A DNA stretch of 64,000 bases from assembly GCA_034670405.1 (NCBI GenBank), contig JAXDDX010000011.1, positions 7,136,501 to 7,200,500 on the forward strand, given 5' to 3'. A program made the translations under genes and the position numbers. Under the pieces are notes generated by a model. The model had not been told where the DNA came from and did not search any database. It was given only the letters and a program-made list of their open reading frames with translations. The stretch comes from Hoplostethus atlanticus (taxonomy: Eukaryota > Chordata > Actinopteri > Trachichthyiformes > Trachichthyidae). Positions 26,301 through 39,150 of this stretch are shown here, piece after piece (within the stretch, counting starts at the first letter, position 1; each line of letters opens with the position of its first letter).

Positions 26301-29300
26301 CTGGACTCAGTCCTACTGCTGTTTCTTTACTGTTCTCTGCCAGAATGTCCACCAGTGCTATTTGGCTTTCTATCTCCTCAGTGGCTAATCTGTGAGCCCT
26401 AAGCTTACGCTTCAGTTTTAGGATGTCAGCTTTTGAAGCATTCTCAACATGGGCACAGGGGTCCCTTTTAACATGTGCTTCTGTTAGCCACACATCCATG
26501 CTAGCGAGCTGGTGTAATAGTTTCTCCCTCTCCTGCAGGTTTTTCTCCATGATGTCCAGAGCATGGGCTGAACTGTCAGCAATGACTTCATAGAGGTCCT
26601 CTGTTGTTTTCAGTGAGGTAAGCACTTGGCCAGTTTCCTCCTTGTTCATGTCAGAAGCCATGTCTTTCATTTCGTCAAATTCTACTTGCATCTTGGCCTG
26701 TCTAGACACAATATCACATTTAAGTTTCTTCAGCTCAGCAATTTGGATACGTGCCTCATCAGGGAAAAGGGCTAACTTTTTCCCAACTGTGATGTGGTTC
26801 TCTGCCTGCTTGGCCCACACGACTGAGTCCTTTAAGTGCTTGTTGATTTTATCTAAAGAAGTGCCACCCATACTGGGTGAATAAGTGTCAAGCTGGCTCT
26901 TGGTGACATTTAGCAAAGATCTCAATTCATGAAGAATACGCACCATCTCCTCCTTCTCTTTCTGACCTAGAGAGAAGTGGTCAAGAGCATCTGTCTGTGA
27001 CTGTAAGATTAGGTAAAGCTGGTTATACAGGTTTAGGTCTGTGCTCAGGCATACAAATTCCAAAGTGCTTTTGCTGTCATGGATTGTCAGAGAGGATTGC
27101 AAGAAAGTGTCGGATTTCTGAAGATCTTCAAGCTTGGCTTGAAGTTGCTCGGCCTCTTTTGAAAGGAGGGAGGATTGAGATGAGGAGTTTGAGGCATGCC
27201 TCAGAGCTCTTTTGATACTTCCTTCTAAAAGCCTCCATTCCTCTTGGATATCCCCAAGCTGGGCAAGGAGTACACCTGAACTTTCAGCCTCACTTAAGTG
27301 GACTGACAATTGGCTACTTAATTGGAACAGCTCCTCCATCATGCCTTTCTTCTTTTCCATGGTTCTCAGAAGGACATGAAGTTTTTCAGCTTGAAGGGCA
27401 CTGCTTCCTAAATTATTTCTGACAAAATCCAGAGAAAAGAATGTGAGTGTATATCGAGAACACAAGCTATCACTATGGAGTAATTATACCAACTATTAAC
27501 TGCAGCAAAAGTTTACTTTTTTACTCACAAGCTCATTTTCTCCTTCTCGGCAGCCAGAACCTCTAATAATGCTTTGGTAGTCTTCATCTGTCTGTGATAC
27601 TGTCTGACCTGGTCCAGCTGTGCTGCTTTGACCTGTACTGTGGCAGAGGCATCCAGCAGTGCAGCACTCCATCGTCCTTCCATGGTTTTCAGGGCCTCAG
27701 GGTCACAAACCCTGGCAGCACTAATATGGTTCAGTGTAGCTACTTGATCCAACACAGAGCATCTGTAGTCCTACAGTAGAGAGCAGACAAACAGACATGA
27801 GATTATTCTTCAGTATTGCCTGATGTGATGAACTCATAGCTCACATGTCGGTTTATTTTAGTTTATTTAACACAATTGTCAATTACAACAAACTAAAATT
27901 CTTGTGAAATGGAAGTTGGAAGAAGTTGGAAGAAGGTTTGTGAATGAACCTCCCCTAAAGGAACAGTGCAAACAGTTTGGTTATCAATATAAAAAAAGTG
28001 AAGATATACAAGATATTTTATAAGAAGATATTAGATGTCAAATGCCCATCATTACAGAAAATTGACCTTGGTAGTTCTGAAGAAGGCGATGTGAGAGCTA
28101 GAAGAAGACCTTGTGGCATACCAGTGAATGTGATAATTGAGTGGTGAACAGGTTATCAAATCTGGCAAACAGGATGATCCTCTGACTGGTTAAGAAACAT
28201 TATATCCTTACATTAATCAGGACTAAGGACTAACTAGGAAAATGACTAAATATGAGTAAATATATAAAATCCTCACCTCTGCCTCTTCCAGTTGTTTGGC
28301 CATGGCTGTGACATTGAGCTGGGCTGGCTGATAGCGACATGCCAAAACCTTTTGGGCGGTTCGCACCAAACAAATCTCTGGCTCGCTGGGAGAGGACTCC
28401 AGGTACCAAGTTAAATCCAAGTGTTGTGCCCTCTATAACATAATAAGAATAAAAAAATAATATAAAAAGCAGAAACTAGGCCATGAGAAGTTCATCAAAT
28501 TATCATTCACTGTTTACTACATTTGAAGGAATCCCCTAATGGCAGGCTAAAAGAAATCAAGGGCAACAGAATCGACCAGGGATCTTAAAGTTGCATTCCT
28601 TTCATGCTCATTCTGCATGGTTTACTTCTTTCAGTTCCTTCTATTGCCAGGCATACATATATGTACGTAAATACATATACATATAAATACATATAAAAAT
28701 GCTATAATTTTTCTAAAATTGTACAATGTTAAACTTTGTATCACAAAGTAGTGAAACTGTGGCAGTGAAAGTTACAGACTGCATATTGTGGGTAATTAGC
28801 CTGATAATGACAGGAAATCCCTGTGGCTCATAGCTCCTTCCTTTGGATTTTCCTGTCAGTGGCATCATGGGAAAACAGTCAAAGGTACATTCTTATCTGT
28901 TCACTGAGCCATGCAGTTACACTGGACTTTTTGCCATTTGTGGACACTTGGGAATGATGCACTCATATTGTATGACAAAAAACTTGTTTTAAGACAGAAC
29001 TTCAATTTATATGTAAATGTAATGTACTCTGTGCGACTGTATACATCTGTACAGTGAACACAGTGTATGAGTATTCTCTCTCTGACTCTCGTTCATCCAA
29101 CTGAGTATGCAACTAAATGTTTGTGCCTAAATTCTGACAACAGGTCATGACAGAAACTACCAATCAACATATCACCTAGGAACATGATATGCATTGTAAC
29201 ATAGCAAGCCTACTGTAGCTCAGCCAGCTCTTTCTCCAGCTAAAGCTGGCTGATACAATACTCACATTTATAATGTCACTTCTTTCCACCAAGCTCTGGA

Positions 29301-32300
29301 TTTCAGACAAGATGTCCTGCATGGTGGACTGGTGTTCGGGGGACTCTGGTGATCCACCTGTCCTCTCCCTTTCCTCAAAATCGGACGGCAGCCCCAATGC
29401 CCTTCCCTCGGTCTCCATGCCCTCCTGGATCTGAGGGAGCATGCACAAAAGCCCAGGGTGGTGTCACATTTTAGCCTTCTTCTTCTCTCCGTGTTTGGCC
29501 CAAGATAATAACAGGGCGTCTTGTTCTTTCCTAGCTCCACAGCAGCGAACAGCAGTGTGTTGACGGCGGCCTTTCGAGTCAGCACAAGAATGTGCCTGAG
29601 TAGGGAGCTGTCTGCCCTGAGGGAGAAGGGCCTAGTTCCAATCTATTCAATCTATTCTTCTTCTATCTATTCTATTTAAAAATGTACTTTGCCTCTGCGC
29701 CTTCCTTGAGGAAATGACTGATCTGTTAAGACTTGGTTAGGGCAAACAGATGACATAACATGAACTGTTGGGCCATTAGATCAGAGGCAAGGGAAGTGCC
29801 TTTTAAATGTTTTTGAACACGACCAAGGTGTGCCTTGAACAGGGCGTAGGTAGAGATTTGTAATGACAGGTGCCTAATTTGTTGTGAAAAAAACAGTATG
29901 AAGGAAAAATGCTTTATTCTCATGGTAGAGCTTGTCTAAGTTTAAGGGCAGGTTGGACTGATACCCATTTTAACAGATGTCTTTCCTCGCTGCTGTGGCA
30001 AACATTTATCAATATCAGTGTTCATATTACCAAGTCAAACACTGTTTTTAAAGATCATATTCGTTCAGATCCAGTATAGTGACATCATGCAATGTTCAAA
30101 GCCTGGCAATTGCACACTGCAAATGTGAGCTTTACAAGTAATCTAGAAGTAGTAGTTCAAAAGTAGTTCAAAATCAGAAAAGGTTTAACTTAAAATCTTC
30201 TCAAGTATTTCATCCATAGTTTGTGTAAGTGTACATTTGTCTTGAGTAAAGAGTCTGCACACTGTAATATGCTTCCTAGGTGTTCAAATTTATTAACACC
30301 AATGCAATCCAATTGCACAAATGTACAATGTTCTGCACCGGACAACTCTTAGAAATAAATTGACAGAAGCACTATAAATATATTTATATTATAATATAAT
30401 ATATAATATATATTACTATGAACATGTACTTGTATACATTTCATAGTATACAACAAAAGAGTAGATTAATAAGTAACAGGTTGAAACTGGTATAGAGTGG
30501 GCACTCAATTCAGTGATTATGACTTCAAACTATGTTATCCCAAGATGTCCCAAGATGTATGTATATGCAGACCTTCTCTTATTGAGCAGCATCTTTATGG
30601 AATAAGCCTCGTAAAGCTACATAATGCTTATCCAATATTTTCAGTTGTCAATGGATCTAAATTTCATACCACACAATTCATATTATTTCATAGTGTTTGT
30701 CTGGTGATGACTGTATCTACATATTTGTATATTTTGTATGTTGCCCCTTTTTGTATATATTGTGTTTTTTGGATTGTGTATTTATGCCTGTATTTTGGAC
30801 TAGCATCATGCTTAATGCCTTTATGGGCTTAGGTGAAAGCTCACATGCATTTTACTGGTATTGTTGAGTACTGACTGGCATGGAAAACACTTGTCATTTG
30901 TCTGATTAAGACCAGCATGTATCGGTGTTAATAAATTGACACGTTGGAAGCATATTACAGATGGATTTGGTTTGGCACCTGTTGTTGAGGACTGGGACGT
31001 GTGGGATTTTGTCTATAATCTATAATTGGATAAATGATGACTTTCAAATGCCAAACGGTGGAATGGAATGAATGCCCATGTAAATGTCAAAGAAGAGCTT
31101 GTTTTATAAGTGTCACTTTTTTGCAAGCAAGATCTGTGGCTTTACCTGAGGAAGAGTCTCTTACCAGTATATGAAGGGTGGCATTAAACCAATGGAGAAC
31201 TTTTTCAAGTGCTAAACTCATTCTGCACATCACAGCACTGACCCCAGCTGAAGAGTTGGGATCAATCGTGTGATCCCGCTCAAAAGACATTGATACCGAT
31301 ATTTTTTATGGAAACTGCCATATGAGTATGTGCTGATATGAGTATTCATTGTCTCAATCAGACTTTTAATCTTGTCAGGATTGAAAAGCCTCTGAAACAG
31401 CATTTAGACTATGGGACACTTAAACTCCCCATTGAAACAAAAGGGCTTCAATAAATATGTAATCAAACAAACTGATCATATCAACAACAAACATCATATC
31501 CATCCTATCAGAGATGGACAACACTGACTGGCCAATATCTGTTTTTTAATAAAATATGGTAACACTTTATGGTTCAGTAATTAATGCTTAATTAACTAAT
31601 CATATTTATTGGTTATTAAGTATGCTTCAGTCGTGGTCAACTAAGGTGACAATTAACTCATAAATTATGATTTTTTTAACCATTATAAGTAAGGCAGGAG
31701 AATTCTCCAATTTACTTACAGGGGCACAAAGTGTAGTTAATAATAAATACCCTTTTAACCAAACTACATTCATTAGCATTATACTTTTGGCTGCTGCACA
31801 CTAACTAACGGATGTTACCAAATGATTAATTAAAGCACTGTAGTTATTAATTAGTTTGCCATGACTGATACTTAATAACTAACTCACATTTTAACACGTG
31901 GTTAGTCACTGCTTACTAGTTAATTAAATTGTGAACCATAATGTAAAGTGTTACCTAAAATATCTGCTGATATATCGGTAAACCAATATATCAGTCTAAC
32001 CCTACTACATGCTTCATTGGAAAGTCCCCGTTCCCAGCCTCATACCCAAGAGGAGTTGTTCATCTCCCAGCGTGCCATACTACAAATTCAGCTGATTCAA
32101 AGCTACACTTTTGCATTCCATGAAAATATATTATTTCTACCAGGAGTGAGTTTAAAAGCAGGCTTCAACCTAATCACACAGAAAATAAGTGTAATGTGAA
32201 TGTGATTAAATTGAGAAAAAACAATTATAAGCCATAAAATGTCTCTTACTTACATTTTGAGAAGAAGAAGGGTGAGTCAGGGAGGGAAAGAAGAAAAACC

Positions 32301-34412
32301 ATTGAGTGAAATGATGTAAAATAAAATACCTGTTCCTCTGTCCCCTCTGTGGACCTGGCCCCCAGCGATGTAGATAACTTTGATTCACTTTCTGCTTTCT
32401 GGAGCAAGGCGTTGTCTTGTAGACTGTCTGACACATATGAAGTTTTGGTCTCTGTGCATTCAGTGTCAGTACTTTCCTCTGTGCTTTTTCTGTCTGGACC
32501 ATCTACAGTGCATGGGAGTGAGCTCTCTGCTTGCTTATCCATGTGACAGAAGCCTGTCATCTCCTCTTGTGTGATGCCTGCGAATGGTGCCGTACGTAGT
32601 GTTTCAGAAAGATTTGCGCCAGTGAGCTCAGATTCAGCAACAGAGCCACATGATTTGGAAGAATTCGGCACCTTATTGTCTGTGAATTCAGGACTTCTGG
32701 AGTATGGGCTTTTTACTTCTTTGACTGATGATGGATCTGCTAATTGAGGCGCCTTTGATTCAAGGAACTGAAGGCTTTTCCATTCCATTTCATCTGTTTC
32801 AGGACTCTTTAATGAAGCGAGTGTCCCTTCCCTGCTTTTCGACTGGATGCGCATCTTCTCGGGGAGCCCTGTGCTTGAAACCTGTGTTTCCTGGTGCTTT
32901 GCATCAGACAGGCCTGTGGCCTGTAAGCTGAAAGCATCTGGGCCCCTGATGCCAAAGTTTTCCCTTTGCTTCGTGTCCTGTAGCTGAGATTGAGGCAATT
33001 CAATGTCCAACACGATTGTAAACGCGTTCTTTGACGTGACACAAACATCTTCGCAATGTCTCTCTTGCTGTTGAGCATCAATAACTAACTTTAATGTCTC
33101 TGATTCTGAGGTGCCTGACTCACACTGTGATATCTCTGTAGGTTGTGTTGCTAGCTCTCCATGTGCATCATTGGGGGCAGGTACACAGAGTAATTGCTCT
33201 TTCAACACTGGTTTCACACCACGATCAATCTCTGGGTATTCCACTGGGAATGCAACACAGTGTGTGGAATCCATTCCCTGTATTTTTTCAGTGCCTAGTG
33301 CTGGCAGTTCTGGGTCCAGGTTTATGGTGTTGACTTGCTGCAATGTCTCACTGTTCTCTTGCTGAGCTATAAAGCCCTTGAAGGTAAGTAGAGACATCAA
33401 TGGTTCTGTCTTGCTTCCAGGAAGTGACTCTGAGGCCTGACAGACCCCATTGCCGGGAGGAGTCAGAGTGCTATCAATGTTAGTTGTGCCACCATCATCT
33501 TTTGGCTTGACTTGGAAGGTATCTACATCTGATGTTTCGTAAAGGCGTTGGTTGAGACCGGTCTCCTAAGACAATGGTGGCCATTTTTGGTGGAGTTGAC
33601 ATTAAGTGTTTTGGTTCGTCATAGTTGTGGGTTGGTTTGATACATGTTAATGTATCTTTGTGGGTTTTTGGTATAAAAACGCCTGGGATTTCAGTGCCTG
33701 GGAGTTGATTCTGGGGTAAGGCATCATCATTGGGTGTTTGCATGAAGCTACCTGCAGTGTATGTGACTGAAGGCTCTGCTTGTTGCATATTCTGAGAAAT
33801 ACATCCTTGGTCTTGTTTTGTACCGTCAGTTTCCACACTTGATCTTCCCAATGTTGCCTCGGTAGGTCCTGGATAACACTTTTTTTCCAATTGCACTTCA
33901 CGATGACCTTGGCTCTTCTGAGAAACCCATAAAATCATACACAATTATTATATATCTGGTTATGATCATCTTTTCAACTGTAACATTATTGGACTGCACC
34001 GTAACACATCTGTGACAGGAAGGAAACTCACCAGGTATTTTGATAAGGTTTCAAGGACAGGTGTGCTTTTATGAAGGGCGTCTGAGGCACTTTTCTTCAG
34101 TTTCTCTGTGTGTGTTTTTCCCAGGCAGTTCAGAAAAAAGTCTTGTTGTGAGAGTGCTCCCCGAAGGGCTTGCTGAAGCTGCAAACCCTCATCCAGAGTT
34201 GCCTATGAGGAACACATGCAGGGAAAGAAACCCAAATAATATATGTGCCTACATCTCGAAAGAACATTTTTCAGACTTTGTCCAAGCAGTATGGGGTGAA
34301 ACATAATAGTCTTGGTATTAACACAAAGTGCACCCTCAAACTTGATAGGGTGGGGGGGTTATGTTCTTTACAAAGTTATTATTAGTGCTGTGCTTTCATG
34401 GAGACAAATATC

Positions 34413-34456
<44 letters not shown>

Positions 34457-37400
34457 ATGGAACGTATTGAGGGGGGATATTTTTTATTTATTTTTTTCAG
34501 ATTATTATTCAAAATGTTATTCAGTATTTTTATGGGCAGGGCAAAGTAAAATGTGTACTGAACTGTATTTTATGTGCAATGACAAAAAGAAATGCACATT
34601 GTTGCAGAACAACTACAGTTGTTACAGTTGTGTACAATGTTCATAGACTATGAATATATTGATTTGGTTTATCCATTCATGACTTGTGTTATTTTAGGTA
34701 ATTTTGTTTGACTATAGCTTCAGTGAACAGCTCTACAATTTTAGACCATCTTCATTTAGTAGATAGTGTAGAATAGTAATTAATTTGGTCTTCAACAAAG
34801 TACACTCCCTTTAATTATCTGTGCTTTTATGAAGGCATAGCTAGATGAATGGATGGGCAGATTAGTAAGCATTACCTGGCTGGGCTGTGATGGTACAGCT
34901 TGTACTGTTAGGCTCCACTGCTGCAGCTGCATGACGGCCTCTTTCACCCTGTTGGCAGCCTTGTCTGCAGACTCCTGCTTCTTTTGTATAAAACTGGACC
35001 TGAGGCTTCAGTTGGAACAAGAGGGAGAGGTGGCGAACCAGCACAGAATGTTCAATGTTAAAGGTGCTAGGTGTAGCATTTTTAAACGCCAAATTTATTG
35101 TGATACCTTGGTATAATTACTGACATTAAAATAATATATATTAAACATGATCAGTCTGTAACAGTTTGTAATCCTGTGGCTACATGCATTAATACCCTGA
35201 AATTGGTTTTTCAATGACGTTTTGGGGTGCATGTCATTTGGCGAGGGTATGTGTCTTGTGGGCATGGCCAGCGGCTGGGTTGTGGCTATCAAGTCAAGGA
35301 ATGAGATGAAGTTTTTATATTTTTTCGTACCTGTCAAGTTCTTTAGCAATCGCATCGACAGCCAAAATAACATCTGCGGGGAGCTTTTCTTGTGTGTCCT
35401 TTGACCGTCCTGTGTTTTGCAGATCATGAACTCTTGCAGCAAGCTCTGTCAAACTGGTATTACAGCCCTGAGAAAGACAAAAATTTGTATTCTGTGGTTG
35501 ATGGTATTGTCTACTGTCTCTCTCTGTATGTGTGTGTGTATGGATGGATGGGTGTATGAGTAAATGGGTGGACAGATGGACACATGGCTCCAGGAGCTTA
35601 TTATATAGTCTTACTCTGGGATAAAGTAACATGCAAGAGTTGTAAGGACCATTAACACTACCTGTACTTTATACCAGTGCTGTTCGAGTTGGCTGATATC
35701 AGTGAGTGCTCCATCGTTCCCAGACAGATGCTCAGCCAAGTCTTTCAGCGCTGTCTGTAAACAGGAGGCTTCGTCCCTCACTCGGTGAAATCTCTGGGTC
35801 CTGGTCTCTTCAAGCTGAGCCAGCTTTTCCCTGATGCAACTCTCTAGTGCCCCTTTGTGGCGTCGGAGGCTACTAACTTGCTGGGAGAGGCTGGAGTCCT
35901 TGAGTGTTACGGGTTTTAAAAAGTCCTCCTCCATGTCTGTTAGCTCTTGTAGCAAAGCCTGCAAAGATAGGCGTCAAATATTACCTCTCACACCTTTTTG
36001 TTCAATGGAGAGCGTGAGAAGAGATGAATAAGAAAGAGCAAGACAGCACTAGATAAAAACATTAGGGATACCTCCTTCCCTTGAGACGTGTCTCTTCCCC
36101 TTCGCGATTTTAACAAGTAAAAACAATAAGAGATCAAAGGTTTCACCTGGATTCACCTGGCCAGTCTATTTCATGGAAAGAGCAGGTGTTCCTAACGTGT
36201 TGTATGTGTTATATTTATATGTGGATTTTCTGTGACCTCACCTCCAGAGCCGGTACATTAGTGATCAGTCCATCCGAGCCTTCTCTCTGGGCTTCAAATG
36301 CAGAGGCCCTTTCCTGCAGAGACGTTAAGATGCGGTAGCAGTCCTGCAGTAACTGGCCACCTCGTTCTTCTTCACACACACCTTCCTCGGGTCGTGAGCA
36401 CACTCCCTGTGGACATTTCAGCCACACCAAGCCACAGTTTAAAGGATTTACTTTCATGACCGGTGTTGTGCTTGTAATTGTGCAACACCTCAGATTATTA
36501 CTTGAATGTAAAAATTCAGAAGGAAAGCTTTACATTCAGCTCTGCCTTCAGCGATGACCAACACGTCTCCATCGCAGCCCAGGAGGAATCCTTCCAGGGA
36601 AAGGGAGAATTTGAATAAATTTCCAATAACCAATTAGGTCATAGGTCAGATTTGTGCAGAATAAGATTTGCCAGACAGAAATCAAACATTTAAGTCAAAG
36701 TAGGTCAGATTTCTTACTTGGGCATTGTGCAGGCTCTGCTCTACAAGGCTGATGCTGACTGGAGAGTCAACCTGCTGTCTCGGCTCTCTCACCCAGGACT
36801 GAGCGGACCTTGACAGAGCCTGAAACACCTCCGTGTCCCCGGTCAGAGAGCTCTGCTTCTCCTTAGAGACAACTTGGAGGTTGTGGTATCGTTCCAGCAG
36901 TTTACCGCTCTCTCTCAGCAAGATGGATTGCTGAAGCGTGCTGCTTTGTAAGGATGACACAAGTTGACGGAGGGTTTCCGTTCTCTCCCTGCAGGTGAGC
37001 AGAAAGTCAACATTCTATTAGAGTTTATTCACAAATGTGTCCTTGAAGGGATTAAAAACTGAGCTCGTTTTGTACTCTTTTTTTTGTGTCACTCTTGGCC
37101 TTAGGACTAGGTCATTCACTGTTGGGTATTCTGACTGTTCTCAGCACTGTACACACAAGCTGTACTGATGTGGAAAAGACAACCTTGCAGCTCCTCCAAG
37201 GTGCATGAATCAAAAAGAACCACAACTGACAAAGCATTAATATTAAAAAAACAAGGTTTTTCAGCAGCAATAGCATTCATCAGGGTCACAGGATTGCATG
37301 CATAGTCAAAAATAATTATATCCAAAATGGCCACTTCAGGGCCCATGGATCAAGAACATGGAAAGAACAAGTAGGACATAAATTATAACTGGACCATCAG

Positions 37401-39102
37401 TAGAGACAGACATGTAGCTATAGATCCTATTTGTATCTGTACCCTGATTTAGGGAGTAACAGCTGTAAGAACTTGTTTACCTCCATCATTCATGACACAC
37501 AGGTAGTGATTAGTCACTCCCTCTATATTCCAGACAGAACCACTGCAGTTTGTCTTTCACTTTGTAGACCCACACGTGTGTTTGGTTGATTAAACCATTG
37601 ACCTGCTGCCTGTCTCTTCTCGATATGTAATCTTTTGAAACAAAAAATGGTTGCTATCATTTAGTATGTATAAGTGCAAAATAACGGATGATGAATACAC
37701 CTACATTTTCTACTTTTTCACACAGTCGTGATTTGCTAATTCACATACAGAACAGTATACACAATCAGCCACAACATTAAAACCACTGACAGGTGAAGTC
37801 AATAACATCGATTATCTCGTTACAATAGCACCTGTCAAGGGGTGGGATATATTGTGAAGCAAGTGAACAGTCAGTTCTTGAAGTTGCTGGAAACACGAAA
37901 AATGGGCAAGCGTAAGGATCTGAGCGACTTTGACAAGGGCCAAATTGTGATGGCTAGACGACTGGGTCAGAGCATCTCCAAAACAGCAGGTCTTGTGGGG
38001 TGTTCCCGGTATGCAGTGGTTAGTACCTACCAAAAGTGGTCCAAGGAAGGACAACCGGTGAACCGGCGACAAGGTCATGGGCGCCCAAGGCTCATTGATG
38101 CGCGTGGGGAGCGAAGGCTAGCCTGTCTGGTCCGATGAGCTACTGTAGCACAAATTGCTGAAAAAGTTCATGCTGGCTATGATAGAAAGGTGTCAGAACA
38201 CACAGTGCATCGCAGCTTGCTGCGTATGGGGCTGCGTAGCCGCAGGCCGGTCAGAGTGCCCATGCTGACCCCTGTCTACCGCCGAAAGCGCCTACAATAG
38301 GCACGTGAGCGTCAGAACTGGACCATGGAGCAATGGAAGAAGGTGGCCTGGTCTGATGAATCACGTTTTCTTTTACATCATGTGAACAGCCGGGTGCGTG
38401 TGCGTCGTTTATCTGGGGAAGAGATGGCACCTGGATGCACTATGGGAAGAAGGCAAGCCGGCGGAGGCAGTGTGATGCTCTGGGCAATGTTCTGCTGGGA
38501 AACCTTGGGTCCTGGCATTCATGGATGTTACCTTGACACGTACCACCTACCTAAACACTGTTGCAGACCAAGTACACCCCTTCATGGCAACGGTATTCTC
38601 TGATGGCAGTGGCCTCTTTCAGCAGGATAATGCACCCTGCCTCACTGCAAAAATTGTTCAGGAATGGTTTGAGGAACATGACAAAGAGTTCAAGGTGTTG
38701 ACTTGTCCTTCAAATTCCCCAGATCTCAATCCGATCAAGCATCTGTGGGATGTGCTGGAAAAACCAGTCCGATCCATGGAGGCCCCACCTCGCAACTTAC
38801 AGGACTTAAAGGATCTGCTGCTAACGTCTTGGTGCCAGATACCACAGGACACCTTCAGAGGTCTTGTGGAGTCCATGCCTCGACGGGTCAGAGCTGTTTT
38901 GGCGGCACGAGGGGGACCTACACAATATTAGGCAGGTGGTTTTAATGTTATGACTGATCGGTGTATGCCTATACTAGAGTTAGAAAACAGTATACCATTG
39001 CTGAAATGCTTCTTGCAGGGGACTAAGCTCCCCCTCCTTCTCTGCTTTTTCCTCAGCGGTTTGCAGCCATTGTTCCAGGTGCTCATTCTCCCTTTGCAGT
39101 CT

Positions 39103-39150
<48 letters not shown>

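Noticed and set aside
25354-27465. Processed retrocopy because of the 706-codon ORF
   Set aside because: It has a clean acceptor and donor in phase with both neighbours, and a giant exon here is known in mammals.
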